Below, one piece after another: positions 5,103 through 10,387 of a stretch of 11,308 nucleotides of DNA (position 1 is its first letter; each line of letters starts with the position of its first letter). Origin of the DNA: JBBQTU01 sp038213005. Lineage in GTDB: Bacteria > Planctomycetota > Phycisphaerae > Tepidisphaerales > Tepidisphaeraceae. Both the position numbers and the translations under genes were made by a program. The notes under the pieces are model-generated. The model saw nothing but the letters and a program-made list of their open reading frames with translations. It was not told where the DNA came from and made no database searches. Where the stretch lies: contig JBBQTU010000145.1 of assembly GCA_038213005.1 (NCBI GenBank), positions 1 through 11,308 of the forward strand. Reading direction: 5' to 3'.

Positions 5103-6725
5103 ATGGGTGCGGAGGAATGGGAGACTGTCGGTTCGGATGCAATCGCCGCGTCCGCGTCCGCGTCCGCATCTCGGCAGTTGCCTACATGCATGGCTCGCGG
5201 TTGCCGCGGCTGGGGTTTGCGTGAGCCGGTGACGTGGTTGGCTCTGTGCATTGTCGTGCTGGCCGCCGTGATCAGGGTTATCACGCTGGGGGCGCCGTTC
5301 AAGGACATATCGGAGGGGACGGGGGCGTATTACGGGACCCTTGGGCGGAATTACCTCATCGACAATCGCAGTCGGGTCGTACCGATTCAGAGCGAGGGGC
5401 TGGATGAGAACGTGCCGCCGCGTTTTTACGACCATCATCCGCCCCTGGTGCCGCTGAGCATTGCGGGAAGCTATCTGCTGCTGGGCGAGGGGGAATGGCA
5501 AACGCGTTTGCCCACTGCTCTATGCACCGTGGGGACGGCCGGGCTGCTGCTGGTGATATTCGGGCGACAAGACAGAAGAGTCGGGTTGTTGGCGGCGGGG
5601 ATCTGGGCAGCCCTTCCGATGACGACCTACTACGGCGGGATGCCCGACATCATCAGCCCGCAACTGCTGCTATTCGTGCTGCTCACGGTGGCGGCTTATG
5701 TGAATTTCTCGGAGCGGCCGTCGCCGCGGTCCCTGGCGTGGGTCTGCCTTGCGTTTCTGCCGGCCGGGCTGGTTGACTGGCCTGCGTTTTACCTGCTGCC
5801 GATCGTGCTGGTGGCGTTTGCGGTGTCACACCCTTGGCGGCAGTGGCACTGGATCATCCTGTTCTGTTGCTGGGGCACGCTGCTGTTTGGCACCATCAAC
5901 ATTCACTACGCGCTGACGACGCACCGGGAATGGTTCTGGATCGTCTCGCTTTTCTCCGGCCGATCCGTCGGCGGGGTTTCGGACACGTGGGGGAACTGGC
6001 TCGCCAAGGGGTGGGACTACCTGTCCGAGTACGCCACCTTCCCTGTGATCGTCATGTCGCTGCTCGGAGCGGTTCGTCTTTTCCGGGGCCGCGAGAAAAC
6101 GACAGCCGGGTCGGTTGCCCGCATCCTGGTCATCTGGTCTGTTGTCCATGTGATCGTTGGAAAACAGGGATGTACCATCCATCCATGGTGGTGGTGGCCG
6201 ATGATGCTTTCGCTGGTGTTGATGGCGGCATTCGGGATTGTGGACCTGGCTGAGCGAGCCGGCGCGGCGGGGCAGAAGGTGATGGTCGTTTCGGCGGCGG
6301 CGATCGGGTGTCTGCTGGTCTGGGGCTGCTGGCAGGAGCTACCGCGGCTGCTTTCGGCGGACGCCACGTATAGCAGAGAACTGGCCGCGGCCATTCGTCA
6401 TGTCGCGCCGGGTCGGAACGACGCGGTGGTGCTGGTGGCGAGCGTGGAGCATCCCCCGCTGTGGTATTACGCCCACCGGCCGATCAAATCGGATGTCTGG
6501 TCGGTGAAAGGTTTCCAGGAGGCCATGACGAGCCACCAGGCGAACCTGTCGTGGGGATTTTTCCAGCCTTGGCCTTACGCGCCGCGCGCGGTGGTGGTCC
6601 CGCCGAGCAGCGTGGGCGCAGCCCAGGAACTGGTGAAGTATCTGGCGGAGCATTACAGGTCGGTGCCGGCTTCGGCAGGGCTGGAGGATTACCGGTTTTT
6701 CAGCCTGGACGAGAAGATCAGGTGA
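5103..6725 (+). CDS. GT-C (PMT_2/ArnT-like, family 39) membrane glycosyltransferase
   Basis: The 540-residue integral membrane protein has about twelve hydrophobic segments (from about 42-62 to 391-410) and a soluble C-terminal part (411-540). The first outside loop carries APFKDISEGTGAYY (64-77), which holds the acidic residues expected of the family's active site. It is followed by YDHHPPLVPL (109-118), EWQTRLPTAL (131-140) and GGMPDIISPQ (178-187), the order seen in PMT_2 dolichyl/polyprenyl-phosphate-sugar transferases. It likely moves a sugar from a lipid carrier to an acceptor on the outer face of the membrane. Acceptor and sugar are unknown. The N-terminus contains an Ala-Ser run (15-23) from a hexanucleotide repeat. 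It lies 28 bp behind hepT on the same strand and may share its transcript. It converges on the agmatine deiminase gene. Confidence 0.85.
   Translation: MGAEEWETVGSDAIAASASASASRQLPTCMARGCRGWGLREPVTWLALCIVVLAAVIRVITLGAPFKDISEGTGAYYGTLGRNYLIDNRSRVVPIQSEGLDENVPPRFYDHHPPLVPLSIAGSYLLLGEGEWQTRLPTALCTVGTAGLLLVIFGRQDRRVGLLAAGIWAALPMTTYYGGMPDIISPQLLLFVLLTVAAYVNFSERPSPRSLAWVCLAFLPAGLVDWPAFYLLPIVLVAFAVSHPWRQWHWIILFCCWGTLLFGTINIHYALTTHREWFWIVSLFSGRSVGGVSDTWGNWLAKGWDYLSEYATFPVIVMSLLGAVRLFRGREKTTAGSVARILVIWSVVHVIVGKQGCTIHPWWWWPMMLSLVLMAAFGIVDLAERAGAAGQKVMVVSAAAIGCLLVWGCWQELPRLLSADATYSRELAAAIRHVAPGRNDAVVLVASVEHPPLWYYAHRPIKSDVWSVKGFQEAMTSHQANLSWGFFQPWPYAPRAVVVPPSSVGAAQELVKYLAEHYRSVPASAGLEDYRFFSLDEKIR
5148..5171 (+). 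repeat. GCGTCC hexanucleotide repeat within the glycosyltransferase gene
   Basis: GCGTCC occurs three times (5148-5165), followed by a decayed copy GCATCT (5166-5171). It codes for alternating Ala-Ser in the cytoplasmic N-terminal tail before the first membrane helix. Changes in copy number would keep the frame. Confidence 0.8.
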
Positions 6726-6803
6726 CGGGCCCTGCGGCGGACGCTGAACAGCAGGTGCCGCGGCGCGGGGGAGGCGTGGCCGAGGTGCCTGCAGGGGCGG
6801 GGA
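6726..6803. other. Short gap between convergent genes
   Basis: The 78 bases between the ends of the glycosyltransferase and agmatine deiminase genes are GC-rich. They show no clear hairpin with a T-run on either strand, so no terminator could be assigned. Confidence 0.5.
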
Positions 6804-7874
6804 CTACCACCTGGGCTGCTGCTGGGTGAGGCAGTGGATAGCACCAAGGCCCCAGATCAGCTCGTAGCAGTCGATGCCGATGACTTTGCGATCCGGGAGG
6901 TGGGCCTGGAGGATGTCCAGGGCCTTGCGGTCGTTCTTGCGGTCGCGGTAGGTGGGGACGAGCAGGGCGCCGTTGATGAAGTAGAAGTTGGCGTAGGTGG
7001 CCGGCAGGCGCTCGCCGTCGCGGATGAGGGGGCGGGGCAGCGGCAGTTCGATCACATCGAAGGGTTCGCCATCCTGGTTGCGGGCTTCATGGAGCCGGGC
7101 GAGATTTTCCTGGGTTGGCTCGTAGTTCACATCCCTGGCGTTATTCTCGACGGCGGCGACGACTTTGTGGGGGGTGATGAAACGGGCGACGGTGTCCACG
7201 TGCCCGTCGGTGTCATCGCCCTCGATGCCGCCCTTGAGCCAGACGACGTGCTTCTGCCCGTAGTAGTTCTTCAGCCGCCGATCGATTTGCCGGCGGGTGA
7301 GGTCGGGGTTGCGATTGGGGTTGAGCAGACAGGATTCGGTGGTCAGCACGGTGCCGGCGCCGTTGAAGTCGACCGAGCCGCCTTCGAGGATCATGTTGGG
7401 GTAGAAGACCGGGATCTTCAGGTCGTGGGCGATGCGGGTGGGGACCGCATCATCGTCGGCGTAGCGATCGTACTTGCCGCCCCAGGCATTGAATTCCCAG
7501 TCCACGATCGCCGCGCTGACCCGCCCGGCCCGGCCGCGACGGCGTAGCAGGAAAGCCGGCCCGTGGTCCCGGCACCAGCTCTCGTCACTGCGGATGTAGT
7601 GGAAGATGACCTGGTCCAGCGGGCAGCGGCATCCCCGCAACTGGCGCTCGACAATCGCCTGGTAGTTGCTGTTGGGGACGGTGATGCGGACCATCTCGTG
7701 TGCGGCGACCCGCTTGATGATCTGGGCGAGGTTCCTGGGGATCGATTCGTAGCGGTCGGGGAAGCTGACACCCTCGGGGCGTGGCCAGCTAAACCAGGTC
7801 GCGGAATGGGGATACCATTCCGCGGGCATGGAGTAGCCCAGTTCGGCAGGGGTTGAGTCAAGTACCTTGGCCAT
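6804..7874 (-). CDS. aguA: Agmatine deiminase family protein
   Basis: The 356-residue product is full length for the family, which hydrolyses agmatine to N-carbamoylputrescine and ammonia in polyamine synthesis. It opens with MPAEWYPHSATWFSWP (16-31), then SDESWCRDHGP (96-106), LEGGSVDFNG, GDDTDGHVD with the catalytic His and Asp, and ends in GLGAIHCLTQQQP with nucleophile Cys348. Canonical agmatine deiminases read GGGNIHC at this place, so the Asn-to-Ala change leaves the exact substrate slightly open; other guanidino compounds or peptidylarginine are possible. The partner N-carbamoylputrescine amidase (aguB) is not in the window. The ATG at 7874 gives the normal N-terminus. An AGGA motif lies too close to it to be a working ribosome-binding site, and no clear promoter was seen. 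Confidence 0.88.
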   Translation of the reverse strand: MAKVLDSTPAELGYSMPAEWYPHSATWFSWPRPEGVSFPDRYESIPRNLAQIIKRVAAHEMVRITVPNSNYQAIVERQLRGCRCPLDQVIFHYIRSDESWCRDHGPAFLLRRRGRAGRVSAAIVDWEFNAWGGKYDRYADDDAVPTRIAHDLKIPVFYPNMILEGGSVDFNGAGTVLTTESCLLNPNRNPDLTRRQIDRRLKNYYGQKHVVWLKGGIEGDDTDGHVDTVARFITPHKVVAAVENNARDVNYEPTQENLARLHEARNQDGEPFDVIELPLPRPLIRDGERLPATYANFYFINGALLVPTYRDRKNDRKALDILQAHLPDRKVIGIDCYELIWGLGAIHCLTQQQPRW

Positions 7875-8071
7875 ATCCTATGCCCCAAGGTAACGGGGCG
7901 GGCGCACAATTCCAACTGGGGAAAATGCGCGGTGAAGGTGCGCGATGTCGGCAGTGCGTTGGGTGAAACGTCCGGGCCGGGGCGATGGCTGACAACCGAG
8001 TCTGTCCCAGGCTGCCCAGGGGCAGGGAATCAGATGGTGTACTGCGTCGCTCTGATGCGACCTTAAAATCG

Positions 8072-8158
8072 GGGTGGCATGGCCAGATCGGTACTCCGAG
8101 ATGGCCATGATTGTCCGCCCCATGCTCATTCCGGAGTACCGGCCTGAGCATGCCACCC
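8072..8158. repeat. Long hairpin-forming dyad with GGGTGGCATG ends
   Basis: GGGTGGCATG (8072-8081) is the exact complement of CATGCCACCC (8149-8158), and GGTACTCCG (8090-8098) that of CGGAGTACC (8132-8140). The two stems nest with a small internal loop, giving a cruciform or RNA hairpin of nearly 90 bases. From memory, GGTGGCATG palindromes are common between planctomycete genes. It lies between two minus-strand genes (methyltransferase and agmatine deiminase) and has no terminal T-run. The rest of the 7875-8071 stretch shows no credible gene. Confidence 0.75.
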
Positions 8159-8174
8159 GTCCGGCTCGGAGAGG

Positions 8175-8217
8175 CCAACCCCCTCCCAGCCTCCCTCAGG
8201 GGGGCGGGGTAAGAAGA
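8175..8217. repeat. G/C-rich dispersed repeat, copy 2
   Basis: CAACCCCCTCCC (8176-8187) is identical to 1571-1582, and it is followed in the same order by a CCTCCCTC block, a GGGGGGCGGGGT block and AAGAAGAG. It has the same layout as copy 1 near 1571-1612 with a few changes and two short gaps, but without the tandem expansion. It lies just beyond the 3' end of the methyltransferase gene. Confidence 0.6.
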
Positions 8218-8257
8218 GATCATCGCGTCATGCCTGCCAGTTATTGATGCGCCGGTC

Positions 8258-8902
8258 CTAGGCTGCGACGGTCAGCGCGGATTTGTCATTGCAGACCACG
8301 ACCGTCTCCCACAGGTCCAGGCAATCGAGCTTGTAGCGGTAATCAACCTGCATGCCCGTGGCACGGACCAGGTCCTGCAGCGCCAGGTCGGACCGCCAGC
8401 CCAGCTTGGTGCACAGGGGGCACAGCCACTTCTCGATGGTGGCGATGGCGGGATTCGGGTTCTGGAAATGGTTCACCAGCACGATACGCGCCCCACGCTT
8501 GGCCACCCGCTGGGCCTCGCGGATGACGATTTCGGGCTCGGATACCACGGTAATCACATGGCTGATGAAGACGCGGTCAAACGTGTCGTCGGCGAAAGGC
8601 AACTGAAGGGCGTTGGCCTGGAGAATGTGGACGTTCTGCCGTTTCTGCTGCTCGATGCGTTTGACGCATTCCCGCAGCATGCCGGTGGAGAGGTCAACGC
8701 CGATGATCTGCCCCTGGTACGGATAATAATCCAGCGCCGATCCCGTGCCGATGCCCAGGTCCAGCACCAGCCCATCAGGCTGGATGTCGATGTGCTGAAT
8801 CGCCTGCTTGATGCGCTTGCGCACCAGCCGGGCGAACGTCACGTCGTAGAATGCCGACTGGACGTCGTAGATTATCTTCGTGCTGGCTTCACGCATCTTC
8901 AT
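8258..8902 (-). CDS. Class I SAM-dependent methyltransferase, PmtA-like
   Basis: The 214-residue protein has the Rossmann methyltransferase motifs: VLDLGIGTGSAL (46-57, SAM binding), IGVDLS (67-72, with Asp70 for the ribose hydroxyls), NALQLPFADDTFD (97-109), and RIVLVNHFQNPN (139-150). The last motif, with the GWRSDLALQDL segment after it, resembles the Rhodobacter-type phosphatidylethanolamine N-methyltransferase PmtA. A role in methylating membrane lipid head groups is therefore plausible, but a quinone or small-molecule substrate is not excluded. The ATG at 8902 is preferred over that at 8896 because GGTGA lies 6 bases upstream of it. The gene lies 49 bp after pgl on the same strand, and the two may be co-transcribed. 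GATAAT in the gap could give it its own promoter. Confidence 0.8.
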   Translation of the reverse strand: MKMREASTKIIYDVQSAFYDVTFARLVRKRIKQAIQHIDIQPDGLVLDLGIGTGSALDYYPYQGQIIGVDLSTGMLRECVKRIEQQKRQNVHILQANALQLPFADDTFDRVFISHVITVVSEPEIVIREAQRVAKRGARIVLVNHFQNPNPAIATIEKWLCPLCTKLGWRSDLALQDLVRATGMQVDYRYKLDCLDLWETVVVCNDKSALTVAA

Positions 8903-8908
8903 TAAAGG

Positions 8909-8913
8909 TCACC
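8909..8913 (-). promoter_or_regulatory. Shine-Dalgarno sequence of the methyltransferase
   Basis: On the minus strand GGTGA lies 6 bases before the ATG at 8902. This spacing is good and selects that start over the ATG two codons later. Confidence 0.5.
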
Positions 8914-8951
8914 CACTTAAAGTCAATTATCGTCTCTGGTATTGGCAACGG

Positions 8952-9698
8952 TCAATCCAGTTCCTCGTCAAACATCCCGGCCGCGGCGGCGTCCAGCATC
9001 CAGGTCAGTTGCCGCGAAAGCGGGTGGATTCTCTGGGCGGGCAATTCGTCGGGCATTGCCGGGCCTTCCAGGACGCGCGCGAGCGTCTTGGACTTCGTAC
9101 TCCCGGTGACCATCATAACCACTTGCTGGGCAGAGTTGATATAGTCGGCCGTGAGTGTGAGGCGCCACACGTTGAGTCGGGGCACGAAATTGGCAACACA
9201 CCGCCGCCCGGCCGCGGCAAGAGCCTCGGTATGGGGAAACAGCGACGCTGTGTGCCCGTCGTCGCCCATCCCGAGCAAAATGAGGTCCAGACCATCGGGG
9301 AAGCGCTTGGCCAGCAGATTCTCGTATTCGTCGGCCGCCAGTTTGGGATCTTTCTCCCCGGCCAGGCGGTGAATGTTCTGATAGGGAATGCCGACCGGGT
9401 CGAGCAGGAGTCGGCAGGCAGCGCCAAAATTGCTGTCAGCATGGGCGGCCGGCACGCAGCGTTCGTCGGCGAAGAGCACCTGCACGCGTTGCCAGTTGAT
9501 CCGCCTGGTCCATGCGTCGGTCGCCAGGATCCGAAAGAGCGTTTGCGGGGTCGATCCGCCGGAGAGCGCCAGTGTCAGGTCGCGCTCCTGCTGGATCGCG
9601 AGCGCGGCACGGCTTGCGATCATCTCGGCAACGCCCGCCGCCAGTTCAAGGGCGGTGGGAAGCACGCGGATTGTCGGGATGAACTCGTCGTCGGTCAT
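8952..9698 (-). CDS. pgl: 6-phosphogluconolactonase
   Basis: This cytosolic enzyme hydrolyses 6-phosphogluconolactone to 6-phosphogluconate, the second step of the oxidative pentose phosphate pathway. The 248-residue length is normal for the DevB/Pgl type. Visible family motifs are LALSGGSTP (43-51), FADERCVP (76-83) followed by DSNF, and LLGMGDDGHTASLFPH (141-156), with RLTLT and VTGSTKSK later. All conserved blocks are intact. GAGGGGGG lies 6 bases before the ATG at 9698. It is the middle gene of a minus-strand run: the 74-residue membrane protein ends 67 bp upstream and the methyltransferase starts 49 bp downstream. No zwf or gnd lies in the window. Confidence 0.95.
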   Translation of the reverse strand: MTDDEFIPTIRVLPTALELAAGVAEMIASRAALAIQQERDLTLALSGGSTPQTLFRILATDAWTRRINWQRVQVLFADERCVPAAHADSNFGAACRLLLDPVGIPYQNIHRLAGEKDPKLAADEYENLLAKRFPDGLDLILLGMGDDGHTASLFPHTEALAAAGRRCVANFVPRLNVWRLTLTADYINSAQQVVMMVTGSTKSKTLARVLEGPAMPDELPAQRIHPLSRQLTWMLDAAAAGMFDEELD

Positions 9699-9704
9699 GT
9701 CTTG

Positions 9705-9712
9705 CCCCCCTC
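9705..9712 (-). promoter_or_regulatory. Shine-Dalgarno sequence of pgl
   Basis: On the minus strand GAGGGGGG lies 6 bases before the pgl ATG. No -10-like box is close to this start, in keeping with pgl being an internal operon gene. Confidence 0.5.
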
Positions 9713-9765
9713 ACCAGCGACAGGGGCTCCACATGGGCCGCCTGCGATCGCTGCGGCGAGGCGCG

Positions 9766-9990
9766 TCAGATGGCCCGCCGGGCCATGAGCCACAGCCCGA
9801 TCAGCACAATCACGCCGCTGCCGACAAGCCCAAGAGCCGTACCGGGCGTGGCGTCATAAATGGCGTCAACGATCAATGGCGCCCAGCCCACGCGCGTGGC
9901 CCTGGGGCCCAGCATCCGCGGGTCGGTCAGGATGAAAAACCCAACGCAACCTACACCCATCAGCACCAGAATCAATCCGGAACGTCGCAT
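9766..9990 (-). CDS. Small two-helix membrane protein, unknown function
   Basis: The 74-residue product has a positively charged start (MRRS), a hydrophobic segment at about 5-21, a middle loop with several basic residues (about 22-50), and a second hydrophobic segment at about 52-69 ending in MARRAI. Basic residues flank both ends, which suggests both termini are inside. I do not recognise a family. The gene is supported by its TATAAT box 8 bases before the ATG, two well-formed membrane segments, and its place 67 bp ahead of pgl on the same strand. It could be a member of a short lineage-specific family. Confidence 0.6.
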   Translation of the reverse strand: MRRSGLILVLMGVGCVGFFILTDPRMLGPRATRVGWAPLIVDAIYDATPGTALGLVGSGVIVLIGLWLMARRAI

Positions 9991-9998
9991 GGTGAGGG

Positions 9999-10004
9999 AT
10001 TATA
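9999..10004 (-). promoter_or_regulatory. Predicted -10 element of the 74-residue protein and pgl group
   Basis: On the minus strand TATAAT is a perfect consensus lying 8 bases before the ATG at 9990. Transcription would start at or next to the start codon. There is no Shine-Dalgarno sequence, and the -35 region has no good match. It may drive the downstream pgl and methyltransferase genes as well. Confidence 0.55.
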
Positions 10005-10106
10005 GCGACACGCGCCCGATTTGCATTTTCCGCGCGCCTGGGCAGAGGGGCGTCCGTGCCCGCTTTTCCGGGCGACCTGGCGAAGTGGAGATCGGTTACG
10101 AACAAG

Positions 10107-10132
10107 GAGCCGTCGGCGTAAGCCGGCGGGTT
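10107..10132. repeat. Inner repeat of element B, left arm
   Basis: By itself this arm forms a hairpin: CCGTCGGC, loop GTAA, GCCGGCGG, with one G-T pair. As RNA the loop GUAA fits the stable GNRA tetraloop class. It can instead pair along its length with the right arm at 10229-10254. CCGCCGGC-type hairpins of this kind seem, from memory, to be frequent in planctomycete genomes. Confidence 0.7.
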
Positions 10133-10228
10133 GGCCGACCGGCCCCGACTCACCGACAAGGACTTTCGCCGGTTGGGTATCGCCACAAGGGTGATCACGT
10201 TGCCTCGCAGCGGCAACCATCATCCGCT

Positions 10229-10254
10229 AACCCGCCGGCTTACGCCGGCGGCTC
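10229..10254. repeat. Inner repeat of element B, right arm
   Basis: This is the reverse complement of the left arm with one mismatch. Its own hairpin, CCGCCGGC/GCCGGCGG, is perfect, with TTAC in the loop on this strand and GTAA on the other. Confidence 0.7.
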
Positions 10255-10337
10255 GTTGCAGGCGATTCCGACACGGCATACAGTTACGCTCAGTGGGGCT
10301 GGACTTCTGCACTTTCCCGGAAAAACGGGCACACCCC

Positions 10338-10349
10338 TGCAACGTTGCA
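10338..10349. promoter_or_regulatory. 12-bp perfect palindrome upstream of leuS
   Basis: TGCAACGTTGCA is a perfect palindrome 39-50 bases before the leuS ATG, directly beyond the end of element B and just upstream of the predicted -35. It could be an operator. A 12-bp palindrome occupies nearly the same place before aroA (194-205), with a different sequence. Confidence 0.35.
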
Positions 10350-10353
10350 CGTT

Positions 10354-10380
10354 TTGCGTTCCACCTATCGCGGGTATATT
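10354..10380 (+). promoter_or_regulatory. Predicted leuS promoter (leaderless start)
   Basis: TTGCGT (10354-10359), a 15-bp spacer and TATATT (10375-10380) make a modest promoter. The -10 ends 7 bases before the ATG at 10388. There is no Shine-Dalgarno sequence and no room for a T-box or other leader between this promoter and the start codon. Confidence 0.55.
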
Positions 10381-10387
10381 CAGTGAT

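Larger units (their letters stand above)
10056..10332. repeat. Element B: nested inverted-repeat element upstream of leuS
   Basis: The outer pair is GTGCCCGCTTTTCCGGG (10056-10072) and the complement of GTGCCCGTTTTTCCGGG (10316-10332), 16 of 17 matching. The right copy matches the left end of element A over 21 bases (10316-10336 against 4171-4191). Nested inside is a 26-bp inverted repeat (10107-10132 against 10229-10254, 25 of 26 matching), and inside that GTTGCC/GGCAAC (10199-10217) and the palindrome GTGATCAC (10191-10198). There is no credible gene within. The interior is unlike that of element A, so only the ends are shared. Confidence 0.75.

Noticed and set aside
6834..7547. 237-residue open frame on the plus strand
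   Set aside because: It is antisense to the agmatine deiminase gene, with a Val/Gly/Asp-rich shadow composition.
7878..8223. Open frames on the minus strand upstream of the agmatine deiminase gene
   Set aside because: They cross the long dyad and the G/C-rich repeat, have no recognisable motifs, and have no ribosome-binding site or promoter.
8880..9788. 302-residue open frame on the plus strand
   Set aside because: It is antisense to pgl, whose motifs are unmistakable, and shows no domain of its own.
10056..10387. T-box or other leader riboswitch for leuS
   Set aside because: The predicted transcript starts at the ATG, no T-box sequence is visible, and the structure in the region is explained by nested inverted repeats.
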